Source: Anaerolineae bacterium (GTDB lineage: Bacteria > Chloroflexota > Anaerolineae > Promineifilales > Promineifilaceae). Taken from it: DNA of 64,000 bases. Under the pieces are notes generated by a model. It was given only the letters and a program-made list of their open reading frames with translations. It was not told the origin of the DNA and did no database searches. The position numbers were made by a program, and so were the translations under genes. Positions 40,124 through 48,317 of this stretch are shown here, piece by piece; the first letter of the stretch is position 1; every line of letters starts with the position of its first letter. The DNA lies in NCBI GenBank assembly GCA_023954475.1, contig JAMLHW010000009.1, forward strand, positions 1 through 64,000, given 5' to 3'.

Positions 40124-40381
40124 ATGAAAATTGCAACAATCTCACGAGACGAACTCACACTGAAAATCTTTGATCTGCTGGCGATGATCGCGCCGGAGGC
40201 TGATTTTGACGATTTGGACCCAAATGTCGATATGCGCGATGAACTGGACATCGATTCGTTCGATTTTCTCAATTTCCTGATTGATTTGAACGACGAGGTC
40301 GGTGTCGAAATTCCAGAGGCTGACTACGGCAAACTGGTGTCATTGAACGATTTGCTCGACTATCTATTGGCGCGTATGTAG
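40124..40381 (+). CDS. Acyl carrier protein
   Basis: An 85-residue acidic four-helix carrier. Ser45 in DELDIDSFDFLNF is the expected phosphopantetheine site. It is not in a fatty-acid synthesis cluster but directly follows E1 alpha, E1 beta and E2, preceded by an AMP-forming ligase. This suggests a dedicated carrier for the acyl product of the dehydrogenase or for the ligase. The hairpin element at 40025-40092 separates it from E2. Confidence 0.85.
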   Translation: MKIATISRDELTLKIFDLLAMIAPEADFDDLDPNVDMRDELDIDSFDFLNFLIDLNDEVGVEIPEADYGKLVSLNDLLDYLLARM

Positions 40382-40503
40382 ATCCGATTGTCTACCTGTT
40401 CCTAAACGGGGAAGCGTCCCACATGACACGCGCCTGGACTCATCACAATCGAATGATGGGGATTTGCGCAGTGATGCATCACTGATGCGTCCTGCAACGA
40501 GGT

Positions 40504-40923
40504 ATGGCGATGAAAAACAAAGTTAATCCCGGGTTGAAAGGAACGTTTTGGGTGCATGCACTCATCGCCGGTGTCTTCGGATTGATTTTCCTGTTCATTC
40601 CGGAGCAATACGGTGAGTGGGCTGCATGGGATATGAGCGATGCAGCGTATCGGCTGATCGGCGCTTTTGTTGTGGCGCTTGCGGTGTCATCGGTGCTGGC
40701 GGCCCTGGCTGAAGAGTGGATCGAAGTGCGGATCAAGGTCGGCTTGGAACTGGTCTGGACAGCATTGGCGATCGTCGTCATGATTTGGGCATTGCTCACC
40801 GATCAGGTGTCATCAACAGGCTGGTTGTTCGTCGCGATCTTCACCATCTTCTTTGTCGTGTTCGGTTACTACGGTTTAGTCGAACGCCGGGAAGAGGCAG
40901 AACTGCAACTGGCTGTTGAATAG
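40504..40923 (+). CDS. Small membrane protein, four helices, unknown function
   Basis: A 139-residue protein with four hydrophobic segments: WVHALIAGVFGLIFLFI, LIGAFVVALAVSSVLAAL, LVWTALAIVVMIWALL and LFVAIFTIFFVVFGYYGLV. It ends in an acidic cytoplasmic tail (ERREEAELQL). I do not recognise a family; the pattern recalls small HdeD- or DUF-type membrane proteins. The start may be ATG 40504 or 40510, with a weak CGAGG upstream. Two TTCGGCCGAA copies follow the stop within 50 bp. Confidence 0.65.
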   Translation: MAMKNKVNPGLKGTFWVHALIAGVFGLIFLFIPEQYGEWAAWDMSDAAYRLIGAFVVALAVSSVLAALAEEWIEVRIKVGLELVWTALAIVVMIWALLTDQVSSTGWLFVAIFTIFFVVFGYYGLVERREEAELQLAVE

Positions 40924-41109
40924 ATAGAATATGGTTCGGCCGAAATCTAGTGAAGTGATTTCGGCCGAATTATCATCCCGCAACCAATCTTCGATTTGAT
41001 CGTGGTATTGGTCGCTGTCTCCGCTACAATTGTCGCAGTTGTCAATGGATATTGACAAGCAACATTCGGCCGAATCCGTTTTGAAAATATAGCATCCAGG
41101 TAATTCCCC

Positions 41110-41520
41110 ATGCAAACAACACTCAACCATATCCAAATCAATGTGCGATCAGAAAACCTGAGCTTCTACGCCGACTTATTCGAGCAGTTAGGTTGGCAAA
41201 CGCTCTACGCCGACGGTTCGATGCTCGGTATCGGCGATACAAACCGCAGTTCTGTCTGGTTTATCGGCCGAATCAAAGACGTGATCAACGATTACGACGG
41301 CCCTGGTATGAATCACCTGGCAATCGGCACTGCGACGCAAGCAGATGTGAATGTGATGGCCGCTTATTTGACCGGACGCGGTGTCTCGCTGCTCTTCGAC
41401 ACACCACGCCATCGACCCGAATTTGCCGCCGCTCCAGATCAAACCTATTACCAGATCATGTTTGAATCGCCGGACAGGATTCTGTTTGAAGTCGTTTACA
41501 CCGGCGTACGCGACAACTGA
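41110..41520 (+). CDS. VOC-family (glyoxalase/dioxygenase fold) protein
   Basis: A 136-residue single VOC domain. It begins TLNHIQINVRSENLSFYADLFEQLGW with a possible metal His, has MNHLAIGTATQADV near the middle with a second His, and ends YYQIMFESPDRILFEVVY with a Glu. Three ligands allow metal binding, as in glyoxalase I or ring-cleaving enzymes. The reaction cannot be told. The upstream intergenic stretch carries three TTCGGCCGAA copies between 40934 and 41073. Confidence 0.8.
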   Translation: MQTTLNHIQINVRSENLSFYADLFEQLGWQTLYADGSMLGIGDTNRSSVWFIGRIKDVINDYDGPGMNHLAIGTATQADVNVMAAYLTGRGVSLLFDTPRHRPEFAAAPDQTYYQIMFESPDRILFEVVYTGVRDN

Positions 41521-41639
41521 GAGACGGCGCAAACAGACATTTGGCAATCAGCAACTATCGGCCGATAATGGCTGTTGTGCAACTGTCACGCCCTGAGCCG
41601 CGTAGAGTATGCGCCGGGCGTGACCCGCACAGCAGCATC

Positions 41640-42962
41640 ATGCAAACAATCGCAACACCCCCTTCAGCGCTCCTGCCCCCGACCTGGTCGGCCGAACACA
41701 TTTTCAGTCTGGCCCCAACGCTGACCGTAGCCAAGTCCAGCCAAACAACAGCAGCATCGACACGCTGGCGCGAATTGAGTCGTGACGATGTACGCATTTG
41801 GGGCGTTTATCCCTACAACCTGCAATCCGTCATTCAGACATCGGTCAACCTCAACACCTTTGCGACAGCTTGCTCCTGCACCAATCGTGGCCGGCCATGC
41901 AGCCATATCCTCGCGCTCATGCTGATTGCGCTCGATCAACCCGAGCGGTTTACGGTTGGCCCGGCGCCAGACTGGCACGTCGATGCGGCCACCACAGCCA
42001 AAGACAAAGAGGACATGGGCCAGGCAGACACCGAATCAGACCGACTGGGTCAAATGCAGACAGGCATGGTTGAACTCGAAACATGGCTGGGTGACATGAT
42101 TCATCAGGGGCTTGCTGAATTGCCCAATCGACCGAAATCCTACTGGCAGCGCATGATCGACCGGCTCACCGATGCGCGTGCGCACGAAGTCGCCCAGCAA
42201 CTACGCGAAATTTCAACAATTCCCAACTCCAATCCCGACTGGCCCGATCACTTGCTCAGACAAATCGGCCGACTGTATTTACTCACGCAGGGATTCCGCC
42301 ACATCGACCAGCTCCCAGTCGTCAACCGTGCCGACTTGTTGGCCGCCGTGGGCTGGACACCACCGCTCAATCCGGCTGACCGTGTTGCTGACCGCTGGGT
42401 CGTACTGGGATCGTCCATTCGGCCGATGGCCCGGCAACAGCTGCAACAAACCTGGCTGTTCGGCTGCAATTCCGAACGCTTTGCGCTCCACGAACAAATC
42501 ATTCGTCACACAGACCCCGTGCAGTTTTTGTTACCGGGCGGCGCGACATTTGCAACGACTCTTACATTTAGCCACAGCGCCCATCCGCTCCACGCCCGCT
42601 TGCCGTTGCCCACAATGATCACCATTGACACACCTGATCTAGACAAGCTCGGCTCATCCATAACGGAAGCACACCGACGTTATCGCAACGCCGTGAGTGT
42701 CAATCCGTGGCTGCGCCGTTTTCCGATGTTACTCTCACAAATCACACCAACACTTCAGTTCGAACAATGGGAAGTGCATGGCAATGATGGGGCGCGTCTT
42801 CCCCTGCCGCCAGATTTCGGCATGGGCTGGCACCTGCTGGCGTTTAGCGGCGGACGTCCATTGACTCTGATCGGTGAATGGGACGGCACACATCTGCACC
42901 CGCTCACCGTTTACACAGCAGATGACTGGATCGATTTGCGCACGCTGCGAGCCATTCGATGA
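41640..42962 (+). CDS. SWIM zinc-finger protein
   Basis: A protein of about 440 residues whose N-terminal part has a SWIM finger: Cys78, Cys80, Cys87 and His89 in CSCTNRGRPCSHILAL. SWIM fingers bind nucleic acid or protein. The remaining part is mostly helical with conserved Trp and no recognised enzyme motif. ATG 41640 is chosen; ATG 41568 is possible but its first 24 residues are not family-like. It overlaps the DUF5691 gene by 4 bp and resembles the SWIM member of an AAA+/SWIM/VWA set known in several phyla (E. coli yehQ region). Confidence 0.8.
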   Translation: MQTIATPPSALLPPTWSAEHIFSLAPTLTVAKSSQTTAASTRWRELSRDDVRIWGVYPYNLQSVIQTSVNLNTFATACSCTNRGRPCSHILALMLIALDQPERFTVGPAPDWHVDAATTAKDKEDMGQADTESDRLGQMQTGMVELETWLGDMIHQGLAELPNRPKSYWQRMIDRLTDARAHEVAQQLREISTIPNSNPDWPDHLLRQIGRLYLLTQGFRHIDQLPVVNRADLLAAVGWTPPLNPADRVADRWVVLGSSIRPMARQQLQQTWLFGCNSERFALHEQIIRHTDPVQFLLPGGATFATTLTFSHSAHPLHARLPLPTMITIDTPDLDKLGSSITEAHRRYRNAVSVNPWLRRFPMLLSQITPTLQFEQWEVHGNDGARLPLPPDFGMGWHLLAFSGGRPLTLIGEWDGTHLHPLTVYTADDWIDLRTLRAIR

Positions 42963-44485
42963 GTGATCAACGTCCTTTCGTTCAGACAGCCCTGCTCGGC
43001 ACACGCCGCGCAGCCGTTCCGCCAGTGGACGATGAATTAGCAGCCGTGTTAAAGCTGGAATCAGACCAACCGGCTACCGCGCTGCTCGCCGCTGCCGGTG
43101 CACAGGCATTCCACGAACAAGCGGGTACTTTGCCCGCAGTGTGGGATGATTCGGCCGAATCATCCATCGCACCACCTGACACACGGCCACAATGCAATGC
43201 GCGTGCCACCCGTTTTCTCACCACCATGCTCGAAGGGTCGCTGCGCACCAGCTTGCCCGAATTTCTCACCGCTCTCAATGAGCGGCAACTGCGTGCACCA
43301 GAACGACAGCTACCCGCTCTGCTGGCCCACGGTGCCCGACATGCCCCGCAACGCGCTGACATCGTGACTGTACTGGGCGCGCGCGGTGTTTGGCTGGCGG
43401 GACACAATTCGGCATGGGCCTACGCATCGGCCGAAGGGCAATCGTGGCCAGGTTTGACAGCCCAATGGCGCAGAGGCGACTTGAATGCACGGCTGGCGCT
43501 CCTCCAGCAGTGGCGTGAAACCGATCCTGCTGTGGGCCGCAACCTGCTTGCATTGACCTGGAAACGCGATCCCGATAACACGCGACTGCGCCAACTTAGA
43601 GCATTGAAAACGGGATTGAGTCTGGACGACGAGCCGCTGCTGGAAGCGGCACTCGACGACCGCTACCATCTCGTGCGCCGTGAAGCGGCAACTTTGCTGT
43701 CGGCACTGCCGCAATCCCGCTTCGGCAAACGCATGATCGACCACATCGGCCGAATTGTGGCCTGGACACCTGACCAACCGACACAAATTACGCTGACCTT
43801 CAGCGACCCCACACCAGCCATGCTGCGCGACGGCCTCCCGCACAATGCCGACATCAAACTTGCGCGGCTGCGCGAAAAACAAATCGTGCATATGATCGGC
43901 GCTGTTGCGCTCGATCATTGGACAACGACATGGCAGACCACACCCGATGCCGTCATCACCGCCATAGCCACCACCCGCTGGCAGCGCACGCTGACCACCG
44001 GCTTCACGCACGCCGCCCTGCGACAACGGCAGCCCGATTGGGCCGCCGCCATACTGAACCACAGCAGTCCAACGTCTCAGACTGACCAATTGATTGCTGT
44101 ATTGCCGCCAGACATGGTGCGGAAACGCATTCGCACTCTGGCCGACAATTCGGCCGATACGCAGCCGCTCGACAGTGACAAACCGCTGCTCGCCTTGTTA
44201 CAATACGGTGAGCACGCTGTGGACGAAGCAATCGGCCGAATCTGGCTCCGACTCATCGCCGTTCATATTAAAAACGATGCCCAACCAGAACGGATCAAGC
44301 CCCGGTTACGCGCCGCCATCATTAAGCTCGCTCGCACCATGCCGACAACACTGGCCGTCGAGTCACAGGATTATCTCTGGCCGACACTGAACAGCAACCC
44401 GGCATGGCAAGCGTTGATCAACGAATTCCTGCGCATCATCACATTCCGGCGCGACATGCTGGCAACACTGGAGCCAACCACATAA
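42959..44485 (+). CDS. DUF5691 family protein
   Basis: A 508-residue protein of the DUF5691 family. It is alpha-helical, rich in Ala, Leu, Arg and Gln, and looks like a HEAT-type repeat in places (DDRYHLVRREAATLLSALPQSRFGKRM near 230-256). No catalytic motif is seen. Its opening FVQTALLGTRRAAVP is typical of the family. It is translationally coupled to the SWIM gene and followed 41 bp later by an AAA+ ATPase, the neighbourhood in which this family is normally found. Role unknown. Confidence 0.75.
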   Translation: MSDQRPFVQTALLGTRRAAVPPVDDELAAVLKLESDQPATALLAAAGAQAFHEQAGTLPAVWDDSAESSIAPPDTRPQCNARATRFLTTMLEGSLRTSLPEFLTALNERQLRAPERQLPALLAHGARHAPQRADIVTVLGARGVWLAGHNSAWAYASAEGQSWPGLTAQWRRGDLNARLALLQQWRETDPAVGRNLLALTWKRDPDNTRLRQLRALKTGLSLDDEPLLEAALDDRYHLVRREAATLLSALPQSRFGKRMIDHIGRIVAWTPDQPTQITLTFSDPTPAMLRDGLPHNADIKLARLREKQIVHMIGAVALDHWTTTWQTTPDAVITAIATTRWQRTLTTGFTHAALRQRQPDWAAAILNHSSPTSQTDQLIAVLPPDMVRKRIRTLADNSADTQPLDSDKPLLALLQYGEHAVDEAIGRIWLRLIAVHIKNDAQPERIKPRLRAAIIKLARTMPTTLAVESQDYLWPTLNSNPAWQALINEFLRIITFRRDMLATLEPTT

Positions 44486-44526
44486 TTTGTGCAAACAACC
44501 TGGTTTCACCACACCAAGGACCTGTC

Positions 44527-45606
44527 ATGACATCCATTTTGCGCGCTCATGCCGAACAACAATATGCTATTGAACTCGATGCGTTGGCACGTTCTGACCA
44601 ACGCCTACGGCCACCGAACTGGCGCTTGTCGCCATGGGCTGTCGCCACCTATCTGCTGGGCGGCACACTGGACGACGGCTTTGAAATCACGCCGAAGTAC
44701 ATCGGCAACGGTCGCCTGATCGAGATTGCCATTGCCACATTGACCACTGATCGCGCTTTACTGCTCATGGGCATCCCCGGCACAGGTAAAACCTGGGTTT
44801 CGGAGCATTTGGCGGCTGCCATTTCCGGCGATTCCACGCTACTCGTTCAGGGGACGGCTGGGACAGCCGAGGAAGCGATTCGCTACGGGTGGAATTACGC
44901 CAGCCTGATTGCACGCGGTCCGTCAGAAGATGCGCTCGTACACAGCCCTGTCATGCGTGCCATGCAAAACGGCCAGATTGCACGTGTGGAAGAATTGACG
45001 CGCATTCCGGCTGACGTACAAGACGCTCTGATAACCATTCTCTCTGAGAAACTGCTGCCGATCCCGGAACTGAATACGGAAGTGCAAGCGGTGCAAGGAT
45101 TTAACGTCATCGCCACAGCCAATGATCGCGACCGGGGCGTCAATGATCTGTCGAGCGCTCTCAAGCGTCGCTTTAATACAGTCGTGCTGCCGCTGCCCGC
45201 TTCGGCCGATGAGGAAGTGCGCATCGTCAGCAAACGGGTTGCGGAAATGGGCAGCGCACTGGCGTTGCCCGTCGAAACACCGGCCCTCGACGAAATCCGG
45301 CGCGTCGTCACCATCTTCCGCGAACTGCGCAGCGGATTGACCACCGACGGCAAATCGCGCCTCAAATCACCGTCGAGCACACTCAGCACAGCCGAGGCGA
45401 TCTCTGTCGTCAACAGCGGGTTGGCGCTGGCCGCTCATTTTGGTGACGGCATGTTAAATGCTCAAGACTTGGCAGCCGGATTGACGGGCGCAGTCGTCAA
45501 AGACCCTGTCCATGACCAGGTAATTTGGCGCGAATATCTGGAAACGGTCGTCCGTGACCGTGACGATTGGGCTGACCTGTACCGTGCCTGTCGTGATTTG
45601 GCGTAA
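44527..45606 (+). CDS. MoxR-like AAA+ ATPase (YehL type)
   Basis: A 359-residue AAA+ ATPase. Walker A is GIPGTGKT at 82-89. The Walker B position reads QIARVEELTRIPADVQDAL near 150-168, with Glu-Glu instead of Asp-Glu. Sensor and arginine-finger region is ATANDRDRGVNDLSSALKRRF. The start at ATG 44527 follows CAAGGA. MoxR-type ATPases remodel protein complexes together with VWA proteins; in related sets a DUF5682 and a VWA gene follow, but here a CitE-like gene comes next. Confidence 0.85.
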   Translation: MTSILRAHAEQQYAIELDALARSDQRLRPPNWRLSPWAVATYLLGGTLDDGFEITPKYIGNGRLIEIAIATLTTDRALLLMGIPGTGKTWVSEHLAAAISGDSTLLVQGTAGTAEEAIRYGWNYASLIARGPSEDALVHSPVMRAMQNGQIARVEELTRIPADVQDALITILSEKLLPIPELNTEVQAVQGFNVIATANDRDRGVNDLSSALKRRFNTVVLPLPASADEEVRIVSKRVAEMGSALALPVETPALDEIRRVVTIFRELRSGLTTDGKSRLKSPSSTLSTAEAISVVNSGLALAAHFGDGMLNAQDLAAGLTGAVVKDPVHDQVIWREYLETVVRDRDDWADLYRACRDLA

Positions 45607-45696
45607 ACGCAAACGACTACGGCAGCCGCTAAAACCGGTCGAATGCCGGGCTGATTTCCGTTACAATAGAACCATCACCCATCGTCAGGAGTCGCC

Positions 45697-46935
45697 ATGC
45701 ACGCCGATCTGATCGCTCTAGCCGAAGCTGCCCGTGAAACGTTGTTGCAGACAACGGACATGCTTTCGGCCGAATTGCCCCTCAAATTCCTGCGCCAGCA
45801 AGCCCAATACACCACGCCCGCTTCCAACTTCAAGCTCGCCAATGGCGCCGCCGGTTCAGGCTTTGCGCCGACCATGCGCATTCTGGGCAAATACGACATC
45901 GGCGTCGCCGATCTGGCCGAGACGCTCGCAGTCGATGCAGCCACCATTGAAGCGCTGCTCGACAGCGATCCGCACGCGCCTTTGGTCATGATCGACGGCG
46001 AAGATGCGCAAGCGTTGAATGAAGAAACGGTCCAAATCGGCCGAAAAAACGCGGTCAAAGTCTTTCGCGAAGCCGATTGGGGACCGACATTGCGCTTTTA
46101 TCGCCCCAGCGGACTCAATCTGCCGTACGGTGCAGGCGATTTGGTGACCGTGCTGACGCAAGCGGCGGAAGGGTTGGATTCGGCCGAAAATTATCCCATC
46201 GACGGCATCATCTTCCCCAAAATCGAGCATGCGGCCGAAGTGGAATGGGTTTTCGACCTGCTAAGCAACATCGAACAGCGCATCGGCTTGCCACAAAACC
46301 AGATCAAGTTCCAGTTTCTGGTTGAATCGGGTTGGTCGGTCGCCAATCTGGCAGCCATTGCGCGTGCCGCCCTGCCACGCTTGACCGGCATCATCTTCGG
46401 CATTGCCGACTATTCGGCCGATCTCGCCCTGCCCGACATTCGTTACGACCATCCGGTGTGCGACTGGGCGCGGGCACACGTCGTCAACATGGCAGGGGCG
46501 GTCGGCGTACCGGCCATCGACGCAATGACGGTCAACTATCCGGTTGCAAGCCGGCAGTTGACAGACGCCCAAAACCGTCGGCACATTCTCGACCGGCTCA
46601 AAGAATGCTACGACGATACCCTGCACAGCATCGCGCTGGGTATGAGCGGCAAATGGGTCGGCCATCCGGCGCAACTGTTCGTCGTGCTACTCGCCTATCG
46701 CGTTGCTTTGTCCACCGGCACAATGCAAGCTGAGTTGGACAAAATACTGACCTACGAACAAGCTGTGCAAGCTAATATCGGCGCGACGATTATCGACGGC
46801 GTCATGAGCGACCGTGCCACGGACCGGCATGCGCGAGCGCGATTGCGGCAAGGTGTAGCGTTGGGACTGATTTCGGCCGAACTAGCGCTACGGCTGGGCA
46901 TCATCACAGAGCAGGAAGCGGATACTGTAGGGTAG
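45697..46935 (+). CDS. HpcH/HpaI aldolase (CitE-like) family protein
   Basis: A 412-residue TIM-barrel lyase-like protein, longer than typical malyl-CoA or citrate lyases of about 300 residues. The metal and CoA region is seen as PLVMIDGEDAQALN near 90, DGIIFPKIEHAAEVEWVF near 170, QFLVESGW near 207 and GIIFGIADYSADLALP near 230. The C-terminal about 100 residues are helical. It probably cleaves or forms a C-C bond in an acyl-CoA or 2-oxo acid. Two acyl-CoA dehydrogenases follow closely, which points to acyl-CoA metabolism. RBS is CAGGAG. Confidence 0.75.
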   Translation: MHADLIALAEAARETLLQTTDMLSAELPLKFLRQQAQYTTPASNFKLANGAAGSGFAPTMRILGKYDIGVADLAETLAVDAATIEALLDSDPHAPLVMIDGEDAQALNEETVQIGRKNAVKVFREADWGPTLRFYRPSGLNLPYGAGDLVTVLTQAAEGLDSAENYPIDGIIFPKIEHAAEVEWVFDLLSNIEQRIGLPQNQIKFQFLVESGWSVANLAAIARAALPRLTGIIFGIADYSADLALPDIRYDHPVCDWARAHVVNMAGAVGVPAIDAMTVNYPVASRQLTDAQNRRHILDRLKECYDDTLHSIALGMSGKWVGHPAQLFVVLLAYRVALSTGTMQAELDKILTYEQAVQANIGATIIDGVMSDRATDRHARARLRQGVALGLISAELALRLGIITEQEADTVG

Positions 46936-46958
46936 AGGATTGCGCTAGAGAAAGAGTT

Positions 46959-48125
46959 ATGAACTTCACACTTTCAAGCACACAACAAGAATTGGTTGCT
47001 TCTGCACGGACGTTTGCATTGGCGGAGGTCGCGCCGTTTGCCGCCCAATGGGACGCAGATGAAGCAGTGCCGCGCAGCCATGTGCAGAAACTCGCCGATG
47101 CGGGCTATTTCGGCATGACGCTACCAATTGAATACGGCGGGCGCGGGCTAACAACGCTCGATGCGATTCTGGTTATCGAGGAGATCGCCAAACAGTGCGC
47201 CATCAGCGGGCGTTTGATCGTCGATCACAACTTCGGCGCGGTCGGCACGATTCTCAACTTCGGCACAGAGGAGCAACGGCAGCGTGTTCTGCCCACCGTT
47301 GCACGTGGCGCAAAGCTGATCAGCATCGGCATGACTGAACCCGAAATCGGCTCGGCACTGACCGACTTGACGACAGCGGCACGCGTCGAAGGCGATACAA
47401 TTATACTCAACGGGCGCAAGCGCTGGATCACCGGCGCGGGTGAACGCGAATACACGCTGGTCTATGCCCGTTTTGACGCTGTACCGGGCGCAAAGGGAAT
47501 CGGGGCGTTGCTGGTCGAGCAGGGCTACCCCGGCTATCGACCCGGGCCACGCATTCCGACGCTGGGCGTGCGCGGCGTGCGTGAAGGGGAATTGATCTTC
47601 GAAGACGCACGGATTCCGCTCGCCAATCTGGTCGTGCCGCCGGGCAGTGGTTTCGGCCGATTGATGTCAGCCTACAACGGGCAGCGCGTCGGGGCGTCGG
47701 CAGTCGTGCTCGGTATCGCGCAGGGCGCATTCGATTATGCGCTGGCATATGCCGACAACCGCGAACAATTCGGCCGAAAATTGACCGATTTTCAGGCGAT
47801 TCAATTCAAATTGGCCGACATGACAATGGAACTGGAAGCAGCACGCTGGCTGATCTATCGCGCGGCGGCCAATGCCAAAAAGACCATCGCCGATCGCTAT
47901 GAGTCGAGCGTGTGCAAGGTGGTTTCGGCCGAAATGGCGATCCATGTGACTAATGCGGCGATGCAACTGCTGGGCGGCAACGGCTACAGCCGTGAACATC
48001 CGCTAGAGCGGATGCTGCGCGATGCCCGTATGTTCACCTTTGGCGGCGGCAGCAGCGAGATTCAGCGCATTGGCATCGCCTCACACATTCTGGGACGACC
48101 ACTGCCACAGCACCGCGAACCGTAG
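46959..48125 (+). CDS. Acyl-CoA dehydrogenase
   Basis: A 388-residue flavoenzyme of normal length. Family blocks are ISIGMTEPEIGSALTDLTTAA, GRKRWITGAGERE and FGRKLTDFQAIQFKLADM, with LLGGNGYSREHPLERMLRDARMFTFGGGSSEIQR at the end; the catalytic Glu position can be checked by alignment. It forms a trans double bond in an acyl-CoA. It lies 23 bp after the CitE-like gene. Substrate length is not predictable. Confidence 0.9.
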   Translation: MNFTLSSTQQELVASARTFALAEVAPFAAQWDADEAVPRSHVQKLADAGYFGMTLPIEYGGRGLTTLDAILVIEEIAKQCAISGRLIVDHNFGAVGTILNFGTEEQRQRVLPTVARGAKLISIGMTEPEIGSALTDLTTAARVEGDTIILNGRKRWITGAGEREYTLVYARFDAVPGAKGIGALLVEQGYPGYRPGPRIPTLGVRGVREGELIFEDARIPLANLVVPPGSGFGRLMSAYNGQRVGASAVVLGIAQGAFDYALAYADNREQFGRKLTDFQAIQFKLADMTMELEAARWLIYRAAANAKKTIADRYESSVCKVVSAEMAIHVTNAAMQLLGGNGYSREHPLERMLRDARMFTFGGGSSEIQRIGIASHILGRPLPQHREP

Positions 48126-48295
48126 GGCGGATTGCTAATCCGCCCACTACATCAGCCGGATTAATCCGGCGCAATCTCGTAGCCCGAGCATTCATGTCCG
48201 GGCGTTGATCGGATTTGCGGAACTGGCGACTTGGTCGACCAACATCGCCCGGAGATAAATCTCCGGGCTACAATGCGGCGCCCTATAAATGGGGC
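48125..48295. repeat. Cluster of five short palindromes between two acyl-CoA dehydrogenase genes
   Basis: Within 170 bp lie GGGCGGATT-gct-AATCCGCCC (48125-48145), GCCGGATTAATCCGGC (48155-48170), an imperfect GCCCGAGCAT/ATGTCCGGGC pair (48182-48203), GCCCGGAGAT-aa-ATCTCCGGGC (48247-48268) and a weaker GCCC/GGGC pair (48280-48295). They share GCCCGG/CCGGGC or GGCGGATT arms, like mobile palindromic (REP-like) units. No gene is present in this interval. Confidence 0.75.
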
Positions 48296-48317
48296 TGAAT
48301 ATCAACATGGGTGAATT

